NCBI GenBank assembly: GCA_016721765.1
Contig: JADKHO010000002.1
Span: 806,001 to 870,000, forward strand
Source: Bacteroidota bacterium
Lineage (GTDB): Bacteria > Bacteroidota > Bacteroidia > UBA4408
Length of the DNA: 64,000 nt
Direction of reading: 5' to 3'
The notes below the pieces were generated by a model. That model saw only the letters and a program-made list of their open reading frames with translations, had not been told where the DNA came from and made no database searches. The translations under genes were made by a program, and so were the position numbers. Shown here one piece after another: positions 1 through 12,600 of this stretch; within the stretch, counting starts at the first letter, position 1; every line of letters begins with the position of its first letter.

Positions 1-761
1 TGAAATTTTCAATCATCATTCCCTCCTACAATCAAGAAAAATATATTGAAGCTACTTTTCTTAATGTGCTGGATTTGAAAAATAGGGCAAAGGAAAAAAA
101 TATTGAGATTGAAATTTTGGTTTTTGATAGTGAGTCGAATGAGGCTGTTCAAACTATTATTTCAAATTTTGCGGCGCAACTTGATGTGGTAGAAATAAAA
201 AAAGACAAAGGACAATACGATGCCATAAATAAAGGAATATTGGCTTGTACCGGTGATTATTGGACATGGCTAAATACGGATGATACGATAGATTTAGATG
301 GCTTTTTTCACTTAGCAGATATTGTAAATAAAGATGCCACAATCGACTATATTTATGGAGGCGTAAATTATATGGATGCAAATGGAAATTTTCTTAAATC
401 CTATCCTGCTTATCCGTTAAGCTTATCGACATTGGTGCACAAGGACCCTGCAATTTTTCAACCCGGGTCATTTTTTAAAACGGCATTTACAAAAAAAATT
501 GGTTTACTTGCCGACTATCGTTGTTGCTTTGATTACGAGTATGTGATGCGTTGTATAACTATGCATGCAAAATTATACTGTTGCGATTTTGCTTTGGCTA
601 ATTTCCGCTTTTATACGGCTTCAAAAACCGGAAGCATCATCCCTGTATTTATTCGGGAGCAATTGCAAATTAGCAAAAAATACGGCCGAACCTCATTTAG
701 TTTTATGACATGGTTTGCCCTATTGCGCCTACTAAAACATTCTTTATTTCCACGCGGATGA
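1..761 (+). CDS. Family 2 glycosyltransferase, missing only the first base of its start codon
   Basis: The reading frame is open from base 3 and begins with Lys-Phe-Ser-Ile-Ile-Ile-Pro-Ser-Tyr-Asn, the classic N-terminal strand of GT-A family 2 glycosyltransferases. Base 1-2 is TG, so the ATG almost certainly has its A one base before the window, which would give 253 residues. The donor-binding region shows an Asp-Ser-Glu-Ser stretch in place of the usual DGGSTD, and WLNTDD supplies the metal-binding acidic cluster. It probably transfers a sugar from a nucleotide donor during exopolysaccharide assembly. Its stop overlaps the next glycosyltransferase start (ATGA), so the two are translationally coupled. 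The sugar specificity cannot be read. Confidence 0.9.
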   Translation, partial: KFSIIIPSYNQEKYIEATFLNVLDLKNRAKEKNIEIEILVFDSESNEAVQTIISNFAAQLDVVEIKKDKGQYDAINKGILACTGDYWTWLNTDDTIDLDGFFHLADIVNKDATIDYIYGGVNYMDANGNFLKSYPAYPLSLSTLVHKDPAIFQPGSFFKTAFTKKIGLLADYRCCFDYEYVMRCITMHAKLYCCDFALANFRFYTASKTGSIIPVFIREQLQISKKYGRTSFSFMTWFALLRLLKHSLFPRG

Positions 762-1855
762 AACGTATTTTACTTTTAGCTGATGCAGGTTCAGAGCACA
801 CCGAAAAGTGGGCCTTAGGTTTGGCCGATTTAGGATTTGAAATAGGAATTTTCAGCATCGAAGCACCAGCGTATCGCTGGTTTGAAAAAAATAAATCAAT
901 CCAATTTTTAAGCAGTGAAATCACGAAGCGACAAAAAAACACTAGATTTTCAAAACTGTCGTACTTAAAATTAATTCCTAAATTAAAGGAGGCAATAAAA
1001 TTATTTCGTCCCGATATAGTGCATGCGCATTATGCCACCAGCTATGGCATGCTCGCCCGCTTATCTGGATTTAAACCTTATTTTATATCAGCTTGGGGAA
1101 CCGATGTTATGAAATTTCCTGACCGAAGTTTTATCAATAAAATTGTATTAAAGCGGAATCTCCAAAATGCAGAAAAAGTTTTTGCAACCAGTCAAACAAT
1201 CGTTGAGTACATTCATAAAGTAATTGATATTCCGGTAACAATAATTCCATTTGGTGTGGATTTAAATCAATTTAAACCTGCACCCAAATTGGCACTTTTT
1301 GAAGATGGTACCCTTGTAATTGCTGCCATCAAAGTACTTGAAAGTATTTACTGTATCGATGTATTAATTAAAGCTTTTGCGCGCTTAAAAATGCAACATC
1401 CGGATAAAAAATTAGGTTTACTTTTGGTTGGTGAAGGTTCATTGAGACAAGAGTTAGAAGCACTTTGCATACAACTTGAAATTCAGGATTATGTTATTTT
1501 TACCGGAAGAGTAAATTTTTCAGAAGTTGCCAAGTATTTTAATACGGCTGATATATTTGTAAATATTTCGGAATATGAGAGTTTTGGAGTCTCTGTTATT
1601 GAAGCATCTGCATGTGAAAAACCTGTAATTGTTACAGATGTGGGAGGATTGCGTGAAGTTGTGGAGGAGGGAATAACCGGATATAGAGTTAAAGTACATG
1701 ATGTGTCAGGCACCGTCGAAGCCCTTGAAAAACTTCTTTTGAATCCTGAAATTCGAAGAAATATGGGAAGGAATGGCAGAAAAAAAGTGCAAGAACTTTA
1801 TGATTGGAAGATTAATTTAAATCAAATGGCTGAACATTATAATAAAATTATTTAA
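758..1855 (+). CDS. Family 4 glycosyltransferase (GT-B fold)
   Basis: A 365-residue protein starting Met-Lys-Arg-Ile-Leu-Leu-Leu-Ala-Asp-Ala-Gly. The start at 758 is preferred over an in-frame ATG at 710 because it overlaps the upstream stop by four bases (ATGA) and begins exactly at the first Rossmann strand. The N-terminal half carries AHYATSYG and WGTDV, the C-terminal half VGEGSLR and the E-x7-E signature (ESFGVSVIE, about residues 273-281) followed by a GG that contacts the nucleotide sugar. This is a retaining glycosyltransferase of the capsule/exopolysaccharide type, acting in the cytoplasm on a lipid-linked acceptor. Acceptor and sugar are unknown. Confidence 0.9.
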   Translation: MKRILLLADAGSEHTEKWALGLADLGFEIGIFSIEAPAYRWFEKNKSIQFLSSEITKRQKNTRFSKLSYLKLIPKLKEAIKLFRPDIVHAHYATSYGMLARLSGFKPYFISAWGTDVMKFPDRSFINKIVLKRNLQNAEKVFATSQTIVEYIHKVIDIPVTIIPFGVDLNQFKPAPKLALFEDGTLVIAAIKVLESIYCIDVLIKAFARLKMQHPDKKLGLLLVGEGSLRQELEALCIQLEIQDYVIFTGRVNFSEVAKYFNTADIFVNISEYESFGVSVIEASACEKPVIVTDVGGLREVVEEGITGYRVKVHDVSGTVEALEKLLLNPEIRRNMGRNGRKKVQELYDWKINLNQMAEHYNKII

Positions 1856-1874
1856 ACATAGCAGACTGACTTTT

Positions 1875-2843
1875 GTGGAAATAAAAATTCTTAGTCAAAC
1901 CCATTTCGAAAAATTCAACGAATTAGCATTGCTGCATGGAAGTATTTTTAATTCATTGACATGGTTGAAAATATATGGAAAATCAATAACCGTTTATGGA
2001 ATTTTCAATAACGATAACAAATTAATTGGTGGATTTCACCTTTACAAAGGCAAACAGGCAAAGATTTTATCTCATATCAATAATCCACCGTTTACTCCAC
2101 ATATCGGTTTATTTTATGACAACCAAGCTTCGAATAGAGCAAATTCATTGAGCTTCGAAAAAAACATTTTAAGTTGTGTAGCAGATTTTTTAGAAAAGGA
2201 ATCCTATCACCTATTAACTATTGCATTGCCCACCACTTGCACCGATGTTCAACCGTTTATTTGGAAAAAATTTAAAGCTATTCCCAATTACACTTATCAA
2301 CTAAATTTAGAATTTACTGAACTTGAAATTCTTAAAAACTTAGCAAGTGACAAACGAAACAGCATCAACAAAGCTGAAAAAGATAAAGTTACTATCAAAC
2401 AAAACGCAGGTAACCACATTATCAAACAACTGGTAGAAAATACCTACTCACGCAAATCAAAGCTATTGAACGATGCTATTGTTTCCGCTATTTTAAATGA
2501 GTTTGCGGATGCGCAAAATAGTTTCTCGTTTGTAGCTTATGTGGAGGAAAAAGCAGCTGCCATGAGTTTTTGTATATACGATAGTACCACGGCATACTAT
2601 CTTTTGGGAGGTTACGATGCGGGCAACAAACATCAGGGAGCCGGTGTATTAGCGCTTTGGAATTGCATATTGCATGCAAAAAAAATAGGGCTTAAAAAAT
2701 TCGATTTTGAAGGCTCGATGATACCTCAAGTAGAGAAATATTTCAGAGGATTTGGAGGGGAGTTAGTACCTTATTTTACTTTGAATAAAGCTAGTCTTCC
2801 TTTAGAATTAGCGCTTAAATTTATTAAACGAGAAGCATTCTAG
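1875..2843 (+). CDS. FemAB/GNAT-like acyltransferase of the polysaccharide locus
   Basis: A 322-residue protein with GTG start at 1875, 19 bases after the upstream glycosyltransferase. The second half has the pattern of the FemAB / BioF2-like acetyltransferase fold: SDKRNSINKAEK, then FVAYVEEKAAAMSF, YYLLGGYDAG, GAGVLALWNCILHAKKIGLKKFDFEGS and a closing FRGFGG. Proteins of this kind transfer acyl or aminoacyl groups, and in exopolysaccharide loci are usually taken to acylate an amino sugar. The next gene's GTG overlaps this stop by one base (TAGTG), so the four genes from the window edge form one operon. Substrate is inferred from context only. Confidence 0.75.
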   Translation: MEIKILSQTHFEKFNELALLHGSIFNSLTWLKIYGKSITVYGIFNNDNKLIGGFHLYKGKQAKILSHINNPPFTPHIGLFYDNQASNRANSLSFEKNILSCVADFLEKESYHLLTIALPTTCTDVQPFIWKKFKAIPNYTYQLNLEFTELEILKNLASDKRNSINKAEKDKVTIKQNAGNHIIKQLVENTYSRKSKLLNDAIVSAILNEFADAQNSFSFVAYVEEKAAAMSFCIYDSTTAYYLLGGYDAGNKHQGAGVLALWNCILHAKKIGLKKFDFEGSMIPQVEKYFRGFGGELVPYFTLNKASLPLELALKFIKREAF

Positions 2844-3661
2844 TGAAAGCTATTATTTCGCACGATATTGACCACATAAAGGTTACGGAACATTTGTTTA
2901 AAGATACAATTGTACCCAAATTTTTAATTCGAAACTGTATTGAATTAGCCACCGGTAAAATTACATTGGCAGAATTTACCTTGCGAAAACTTGATTTATT
3001 AAAAAACAAATGGCAAAACATTGACGAATTAATGGCATTTAATACCGAGCATAAAATTCCTTCTTCCTTTTTTATTGGTGTACAAAATGGACTTGGACTC
3101 TCCTATTCACAAACTGTTTCGAAAAGCTGGATCGAGCGCATTCAGAAAGGCGGAGGCGAAATAGCTGTTCATGGAATTGAATTTGAAAGCCTTGAAAAAA
3201 TAGGGTATGAATATTCTCTTTTTAAGGAAATGTCAGGCAAATCAAGCTTTGGTACGCGCATGCATTATGTGCGCAAAAACGAACACACTTTTCATTACAT
3301 GCAACAAGTTGGCTATCGATATGATAGTACAGAACATGCTTTTAAAAACCCCTATAAAATTGGAAATATGTGGGAATTTCCATTTCAAATTATGGACGGC
3401 TGGGTGATTGAAAAAGGAAAGCGCTGGCAAACACAAAATTTAAAACAAGCAAAAGAAAATTCAAAAGTACTCATTGAAAAAGCACATGTTGAAAAACTGG
3501 ATTATATTGGCATAGATTTTCATGACCGTTATTTCACGCACAGCTTTAAAACCTGGATAGATTGGTATGCGTGGATTGTAGAATACCTTAAATCCAATCA
3601 AATCGCTTTTGTAAATTTCAATGAAGCGATTGCAGAATTGGAAACTAAAAGCTCTATCTAA
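2843..3661 (+). CDS. Polysaccharide deacetylase-like protein (NodB fold)
   Basis: A 272-residue protein with GTG start overlapping the upstream stop. The N-terminus SHDID (residues 6-10) matches the catalytic Asp plus metal Asp motif of family 4 carbohydrate esterases, the central EIAVHG supplies the usual H-x-(S/G) element, FGTRMHY fills the R-x3-Y/F position, and IDFHDRYF near the end gives the late His. There is no signal peptide, so it may act on cytoplasmic lipid-linked intermediates or be exported by another route. Its end overlaps by eight bases, tail to tail, with the giant adhesin gene on the other strand. Deacetylation of the locus's polysaccharide is the likely role. Confidence 0.75.
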   Translation: MKAIISHDIDHIKVTEHLFKDTIVPKFLIRNCIELATGKITLAEFTLRKLDLLKNKWQNIDELMAFNTEHKIPSSFFIGVQNGLGLSYSQTVSKSWIERIQKGGGEIAVHGIEFESLEKIGYEYSLFKEMSGKSSFGTRMHYVRKNEHTFHYMQQVGYRYDSTEHAFKNPYKIGNMWEFPFQIMDGWVIEKGKRWQTQNLKQAKENSKVLIEKAHVEKLDYIGIDFHDRYFTHSFKTWIDWYAWIVEYLKSNQIAFVNFNEAIAELETKSSI

Positions 3662-6600
3662 TTAAAGTTATTACACCTCTATATTCATGCAGTTGGTGAA
3701 AAATATCTTCCACCTCAATTAAATACACATAGGCATCTTGCGGGCAAAAATCGCCAAGAAATATCGATCTTCCATCCCATTTAGGATGCTGTGACTTTTC
3801 ATAATAAAACTGCTTTCCCCAACGATCGAAAATGGTCATTTCTTGCATTTTAATGCCAATGCCATGTCCTTCAAAATAATCATTTATTCCATCGTTGTTG
3901 GGCGAAAATGAATTGGGAAGATAATAGGTAAAAACACCTTCTATTATTATTTCTGCTTCACTCGTGTCAAGGCAATTATGAGAATCTGAAATGATAAGTG
4001 AAACCTGATAATGCCCTGTATCTGCATACGTATAACTTGGATTAGGATCTGTTGAACTACCGGCAAAATCACCAAAATCCCATATCCAGGAACTCGAAGC
4101 TGAACTCAAATCAGTGAAATTTACCTGTGCATTCGACATGGTTCCTTTCCAAGGATCGGCCGTAAATTTTGCTATTGGACGATTGTAAACATGCACAGCA
4201 TTGCTCTTTATTAATTTGTTTGTACAAGCTTTATCGGATGTTGCTGTCAAACTTATTGTATAATCACCGCCACTCACATAAGTATGCGTTGCTAATGACC
4301 CAATTGCAAAAACATTGTCACCGAAATTCCAGTTATAAATTGTTGCTGGTGCAGCATTGCTTGCAAAACTTACTAGTAGAGGTGCGCAACCATCTTGTGG
4401 ACTAACTGTAAAACTTACTATCGGTAATGGATTTACATTTACTTTAATTTGCTGACTCATAGCGGGAGTGGTACAACCATCACTTACATAAACTGTATAG
4501 ATGGTCGTGCTAATAGGTGAAACAGAAATTGAATTCGCTGTACTAACAGAAGGACTCCAACTGTAAGAATAAGGTCCTCCATTACCTCCGCTTGCTTGCG
4601 CTAGTAAATGGGCAGTTTCACCCTCACAAATAGTATCATCTGCCGATCCCAATAAGGCCAGTTGTGGGCGCACGTATACGGTTACTGATTGCACTGTTGA
4701 ACTACAATTATTTGCATCCTTAACAAGCACGGAATATACTGTTGTAACAGGAGGTACAACCAATTGAGAAGAAAGTAAAACCCCATTGTTCCAAGAATAC
4801 TGATAAGGGCCTGTTCCTCCAATCGCTGTTGCTGTTATGGTTGTGGATTGTCCAAAACAAATGGTTGTAGTTCCAGTTACATTTAATGTAGGTGCCGTAC
4901 TTTGTCCAATTGTTAAAACACTCGAAGTAGCCAAACAATTATTGGCATCTTTAACAGTAACCGTGTAAGCCGCTGCTGCCAAGCCATTAAACACATTGCT
5001 GCTTTGGAAAGTTATTCCATCCAATGAAAACTGATAAGGCGTTGCTCCACCTATTCCTGTTGCAGTTATGCTTCCATTGCTTGCTCCACAGTTTGCATTT
5101 ACTGCGATAGCGGTAACAGTTGCTCCATTTAAATTATTCACATTTACCACACTCGAAGTAGCCACACAATTATTTGCATCCTTAATAGTTACTGTGTAAG
5201 CAGCTGCTGCTAATCCGCTAAACACATTGCTGCTTTGGAAAGTAATTCCATCCAGTGAAAACTGATATGGTGTTGCTCCACCCAAACCAGTGGCTGTAAT
5301 ACTTCCGTTACTTGCTCCACAGTTTGCATTTACTGCGATGGCACTTACGGTAGCTCCTCCGATATTATTCACATTAACCACACTCGAAGTAGCCACACAA
5401 TTATTTGCATCCTTAATAGTTACTGTGTAAGCAGCTGCTGCTAATCCGCTAAATACATTGCTGCTTTGGAAAGTAATTCCATCCAGTGAAAACTGATAAG
5501 GTGTTGCTCCACCCAAACCAGTGGCTGTGATGCTTCCATTACTCGCTCCACAGTTGGCATTTACTGCGATGGCGGTAACTGTGGCTCCATTTAAATTATT
5601 CACATTAACCACACTCGAAGTAGCCACACAATTATTGGCATCTTTAATAGTTACCGTGTAAGCCGCAGCTGCTAAGCCGTTAAACACATTGCTGCTTTGG
5701 AATGTAACTCCATCCAGTGAAAACTGATAAGGTGTTGCTCCTCCTAAACCAGTGGCGGTAATGCTTCCATTGCTTGCGCCACAATTTGCATTTACTGCGA
5801 TGGCGCTAACAGTTGCTCCTCCTGCATTGTTCACATTTACGACACTTGAAGTAGCTACACAATTATTTGCATCCTTAATAGTCACAGTATAAGCAGCTGC
5901 TGATAATCCGCTAAACACATTGCTAATTTGAAATGTTATTCCATCCAGTGAAAACTGATAAGGTGTTGCTCCACCCAAACCAGTAGCTGTAATGCTTCCA
6001 TTGCTAGCACCACAGTTGGCATTTGCTGCGATGGCGCTAACAGTTGCTCCTCCTGCATTGTTCACATTTACGACACTTGAAGTAGCTACACAATTATTTG
6101 CATCCTTAATAATAACAGTATAAGCCGCTGCTGCCAAGCCATTAAACACATTGCTGCTTTGGAATGTAATTCCATCCAGTGAAAACTGATAAGGTGTTGC
6201 TCCACCCAAACCAGTGGCTGTGATGCTTCCATTACTCGCTCCACAGTTGGCATTTACTGCGATGGCGGTAACTGCGGCTCCATTTAAATTATTCACATTT
6301 ACAACAGCTGATGTTGCCACACAATTATTTGCATCTTTAATAGTAACCGTGTAAGCCGCTGCTGTCAAGCCGTTAAACACATTGCTGCTTTGGAAAGTTA
6401 TTCCATCCAATGAAAACTGATAAGGTGTTGCTCCTCCTAAACCAGTGGCTGTGATGCTTCCATTGCTTGCTCCACAGTTTGCATTTACTGCGATAGCGGT
6501 GACTGTGGCTCCATTTAAATTATTCACATTAACAACAGCTGATGTCGCCACACAATTATTTGCATCTTTAATAGTAACCGTGTAAGCCGCTGCTGTCAAG

Positions 6601-9600
6601 CCGTTAAACACATTGCTGCTTTGGAAAGTTATTCCATCCAATGAAAACTGATAAGGTGTTGCTCCTCCTAAACCAGTGGCTGTGATGCTTCCATTGCTTG
6701 CACCACAATTTGCATTTACTGCGATGGCGGTGACTGTGGCTCCATTTAAATTATTCACATTTACAACAGCTGATGTTGCCACACAATTATTTGCATCTTT
6801 AATAGTAACCGTGTAAGCCGCTGCTGTCAAGCCGTTAAACACATTGCTGCTTTGGAAAGTTATTCCATCCAATGAAAATTGATAAGGTGTTGCTCCACCC
6901 AAACCAGTAGCTGTAATGCTTCCATTGCTAGCACCACAGTTTGCATTTACTGCGATGGCACTTACGGTAGCTCCTCCAATATTATTCACATTAACCACAC
7001 TCGAAGTAGCCACACAATTATTTGCATCCTTAATAGTTACTGTGTAAGCAGCTGCTGCTAATCCGCTAAATACATTGCTGCTTTGGAAAGTTATTCCATC
7101 CAGTGAAAACTGATAAGGTGTTGCTCCTCCTAAACCAGTGGCTGTGATGCTTCCGTTACTCGCTCCACAGTTGGCATTTACTGCGATGGCACTTACGGTA
7201 GCTCCTCCGATATTATTCACATTAACCACACTCGAAGTAGCCACACAATTATTGGCATCTTTAATAGTTACCGTGTAAGCCGCTGCTGTCAAGCCGTTAA
7301 ACACATTGCTGCTTTGGAAAGTTATTCCATCCAGTGAAAACTGATAAGGTGTTGCTCCTCCTAAACCAGTGGCTGTGATGCTTCCGTTACTTGCTCCACA
7401 ATTTGCATTTACTGCGATAGCACTTACGGTAGCTCCTCCAATATTATTCACATTAACCACACTCGAAGTCGCCACACAATTATTGGCGTCTTTAATGGTT
7501 ACAGTATAAGCCGCTGTTGACAAGCCGCTAAAAACATTGCTGCTTTGGAAAGTGATGCCATCCAGTGAAAACTGATACGGTGTTGCTCCACCCAAACCAG
7601 TGGCTGTAATACTTCCGTTACTTGCTCCACAGTTTGCATTTACTGCGATGGCACTTACGGTAGCTCCTCCAATATTATTCACATTAACCACACTCGAAGT
7701 TGCCACACAATTATTTGCATCCTTAATAGTTACTGTGTAAGCAGCTGCTGCTAATCCGCTAAATACATTGCTGCTTTGGAAAGTTATTCCATCCAATGAA
7801 AACTGATAAGGTGTTGCTCCACCCAAACCAGTAGTTGTAATGCTTCCATTGCTAGCACCACAGTTTGCATTTACTGCGATGGCGGTGACTGTTGCTCCAT
7901 TTATATTATTCACATTTACAACACTTGAAGTTGCCACACAATTATTGGCATCTTTAATCGTTACGGTATAAGCCGCTGCTGCCAAGCCATTAAACACATT
8001 GCTGCTTTGGAAAGTTGTACCATTTAGTGAAAACTGATAAGGTGTTGCTCCTCCTAAACCAGTAGCTGTAATGCTTCCATTACTTGCTCCACAATTTGCA
8101 TTTACTGCGATAGCGCTCACTGTTGCACCAGATAAATTTACTATAGTTAGAGTAGCTGACGCTGAAATGCAATTGTTCGCATCCTTTATTGTTACAGTAT
8201 AAGGTCCGGTTGGGAGACTACTAAAAACTGCACTACTTTGAAAAGTAATTCCATCTAATGAAAACTGATAGGGTAAAAGCCCGCCTAAACCAATAGCGGT
8301 AATACTTCCGTTATTTAATCCGCAGCTAGCATTTGTTGGCAATATATTTACACTTGCACCAGTCGGGTTTAAAACATTAACTAGTGGTGACGCAGAAATA
8401 CAATTATTGGCATCCTTAACAGTTACTGTGTAAGCTCCTGCTAATAGCCCTGTAAATAAATTACTACTTTGAAAAGTAATTCCATCCAATGAAAATTGAT
8501 AAGGAACGGCGCCACCCAAACTGCTCGCAGTGATTGTTCCATTTGCAGTTCCACAATTTGCAAGTGTGGCAACAGCCGATACACTTGGTGCTCCACTGTT
8601 ATTTACATTTGTTACAATTGAACTTGATGTACAATTGTTGGCATCCTTAATAATTATTGTATATGATCCTGCCAACAAGCCATTAAAGACATTGCTATTT
8701 TGAAAAGTAATACCATCAATCGAAAAAACATAGGGCAAAGTACCATTAATACCAGATGCAGTGATACTACCGTTACTTGCACCACACGAGGCATTACTGG
8801 CAAGTGTGGTTATTGATGGACCTTGATTGAATGTGATACTAACATCGTCAGTACTTGTTAAACATGGAGAATTGCTTATTGACCATCTTAAAATATAAGT
8901 ATTACCAACAATTCCAGAAAATGCTGTGACTGGATTGCTTGCTGATGTAATTATTCCACCAGTTCCACTTACTATCGTCCACACTCCTGTTCCAACTAGT
9001 GGGGTATTAGCAGATAAAGAAGTCGAAGTTGCATTGCAATTTAACACCTGATCAGCACCTGCTGCTGCTACACTTGGATTGGCATTAAAAGTTATGGTTA
9101 CATCATCACTGCTAGCTGCACAAGGTGCGTTGCTGATGGTCCATCTTAAAACATAAGTTGTTCCCAGTGTGCCCGTGAATGTTGTGGTTGGATTTGTATT
9201 TAATGCAAAAGCACCTCCGGCTCCACTTACAATTGACCATTGTCCGGTTCCTGTGGTTGGCACATTCGCTGCTAATGTTGCTGTTGTTGTTCCGCAAAGC
9301 GTTAACTGATCAGCACCTGCTGCTGCTGCACTTGGGTTGGCATTAAAAGTTATGCTTACATCATCGCTACTTGCTGCACAAGGTGCATTGCTGATGGTCC
9401 ATCTTAAAACATAAGTTGTTCCGATTGTGCCGGTAAAGGTTGTTGTTGGATTTGTATTTAATGCAAAAGCACCTCCGGCTCCACTTACAATTGACCATTG
9501 TCCGGTTCCTGTGGTTGGCACATTCGCTGCTAAAGTTGCCGTAGTTGTTCCGCAAAGTGTTAACTGATCAGCACCTGCTGCTGCTACACTTGGATTGGCA

Positions 9601-12600
9601 TTAAAAGTTATGCTTACATCATCGCTGCTCGCTGCACAAGGCGCGTTGCTGATGGTCCATCTTAAAACATAAGTTGTTCCCAGTGTGCCGGTGAATGTTG
9701 TGGTTGGATTTATACTTAATGCAAAAGCACCTCCGGCTCCACTTACAATTGACCATTGTCCGGTTCCTGTGGTTGGCACATTCGCTGCTAATGTTGCTGT
9801 TGTTGTTCCGCAAAGTGTTAACTGATCAGCACCTGCTGCTGCTGCACTTGGGTTGGCATTAAAAGTTATGCTTACATCATCGCTACTTGCTGCACAAGGT
9901 GCATTGCTGATAGTCCATCGCAATACATAAGTGGTTCCCAGTGTGCCCGTGAAGGTTGTGGTTGGATTTGTATTTAATGCAAATGTTCCGCCGGCTCCGC
10001 TAACTATCGACCATTGTCCGGTTCCTGTGGTTGGCGCATTTGCTGTTAATGTTGCTGTAGTTGTTCCGCAAAGCGTTAACTGATCGGCACCTGCTGCTGC
10101 AACACTTGGGCTGGCATTAAATGTTATGCTTACATCATCACTGCTTGCCGTACAAGGTGCATTGCTGATGGTCCATCTTAAAACATAAGTTGTTCCCAGT
10201 GTGCCCGTGAATGTTGTTGTTGGATTCGTATTTAATGCAAATGCTCCTCCTGCTCCGCTTACAATGCTCCAAGATCCGGTTCCTGTGGTTGGCGCATTCG
10301 CTGCTAATGTTGCTGTAGTTGTTCCGCATAATGTTAGCTGATCAGCACCTGCTCCTGCTGCACTTGGGTTGGCATTAAACGTAATTGTTACATCATCGCT
10401 ACTTACAGCACAAGGCGCATTGCTGATGGTCCATCTCAAGACATAAGTTGTTCCCAGTGTGCCCGTGAATGTTGTTGTTGGATTCGTATTTAATGCAAAT
10501 GCTCCTCCTGCTCCGCTTACAATGCTCCAAGATCCGGTTCCTGTGGTTGGCGCATTCGCTGCTAATGTTGCTGTAGTTGTTCCGCATAATGTTAGCTGAT
10601 CAGCACCTGCTGCTGCTGCACTTGGGTTAGCATTAAATGTTATGCTTACATCATCACTGCTTGCGGTACAAGGTGCATTGCTGATGGTCCATCTCAATAC
10701 ATAAGTTGTTCCTACTGTGCCTGTAAATGTTGTGCTTGGATTTGTATTTAATGCGAATGCTCCGCCTGCACCACTAACAATTGACCATTGTCCGGTACCT
10801 GTGGTTGGCACATTCGCTGCTAATGTTGCTGTGGTTGTTCCGCAAAGCGTTAACTGATCAGCACCTGCTCCTGCTGCACTTGGGTTGGCATTAAATGTTA
10901 TGCTTACATCATCGCTACTTACAGCACAAGGCGCATTGCTGATGGTCCATCTCAAGACATAAGTTGTTCCCAGTGTGCCCGTGAAGGTTGTTGTTGGATT
11001 CGTATTTAATGCAAATGCTCCTCCTGCTCCGCTTACAATTGACCATTGTCCGGTTCCTGTGGTTGGCGCATTCGCTGCTAAAGTTGCTGTAGTTGTTCCG
11101 CATAATGTTAGCTGATCAGCACCTGCTGCTGCTGCACTTGGGTTAGCATTAAATGTTATGCTTACATCATCGCTGCTTGCAGCACAAGATGCATTGCTGA
11201 TGGTCCATCTCAATACATAAGTGGTTCCCAGTGTGCCCGTGAAGGTTGTTGTTGGATTTGTATTTAAAGCAAATGCTCCGCCGGCGCCACTCACAATCGA
11301 CCATTGTCCGCTTCCTACTGTGGGCGTATTTGCAGCTAAAGTTGTGGTTGTAGTTCCGCAAAGGGTTAACTGATCCGCTCCGGCTGCAGCTGCACTTGGG
11401 TTGGCATTAAAAGTTATAGTTACATCATCGCTACTTGCAGCACAAGGCGCGTTGCTGATGGTCCATCTCAATACATAAGTGGTTCCCAGTGTGCCTGTGA
11501 ATGTTGTGGTTGGATTTGTGTTTAAAGCAAATGCTCCGCCGGCGCCACTTACTATTGACCATTGTCCGCTTCCTACAGTTGGCGTATTCGCTGCTAAAGT
11601 TGCTGTTGTTGTTCCGCAAAGTGTTAACTGATCTGCACCCGCAACCGCTGCACTTGGGTTGGCATTAAATGTAATTGTTACATCATCGCTGCTTGCAGCA
11701 CAAGGCGCATTGCTGATGGTCCATCTTAATACATAAGTTGTTCCGAGTGTGCCTGTGAAGCTTGTGGTTGGATTTGTATTTAATGCAAATGCTCCGCCGG
11801 CTCCACTTACTATTGACCATTGTCCGGTTCCTGTGGTTGGTACATTCGCTGCTAATGTTGCTGTGGTTGTTCCGCAAAGTGTTAACTGATCTGCGCCTGC
11901 AACCGCTGCACTTGGGTTGGCATTAAAAGTTATGGTTACATCATCGCTACTTGCAGCACAAGGCGCGTTGCTGATGGTCCATCTCAATACATAAGTTGTT
12001 CCCAGTGTGCCCGTGAAGGTTGTTGTTGGATTTGTATTTAAAGCAAATGCTCCGCCGGCGCCACTTACTATCGACCATTGTCCGGTTCCTACTGTTGCTG
12101 TATTCGCTGTAAGTGAAGTGGAAGTAACTGCACAAAGATTTAGCTGGTCAACACCGGCTGCAGCAACAGTGCCAAGAGGTGCTGCGGAAACATTAACACC
12201 TGGTGAATTCGTAATACAATTATTTGCATCCTTAATGGTAAGAATATAAGTTCCAACCGATAAACCATTAAAAATATTGCTTGCCTGAAAAGTAACTCCA
12301 TTAATTGAATATTGATAAGGTGTAGCACCTCCCACACCACTTACTGTTATGCTTCCATTATTTAATCCGCAAGTGGTTTGAGACATGGCTCCGCTTACTA
12401 CAGCACCAATCGAATTTGCAACTATAACAGCAGGACTTGTGTTGATACAATTGGATGCGTCCTTTATTGAAACAATATAACCTGCAGGAGCTAAACCTGT
12501 AAATACATTACTTGCCTGATAAGTTATTCCATCCAGTGAAAACTGGTAGGGAGCAGTACCACCAATACCTGTAGCTGTAACAGTTCCAGTTGAACCTCCA

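Noticed and set aside
710..757. Earlier start for the second glycosyltransferase
   Set aside because: The extra 16 residues come from out-of-frame reading of the upstream gene's end; the ATGA overlap at 758 is the normal coupling.
9112..12135. Several short minus-strand open frames of about 62-64 codons spaced about 258 bases apart
   Set aside because: They are out-of-frame shadows of the 258-bp coding repeats, with low-complexity Asn/Arg-rich products.
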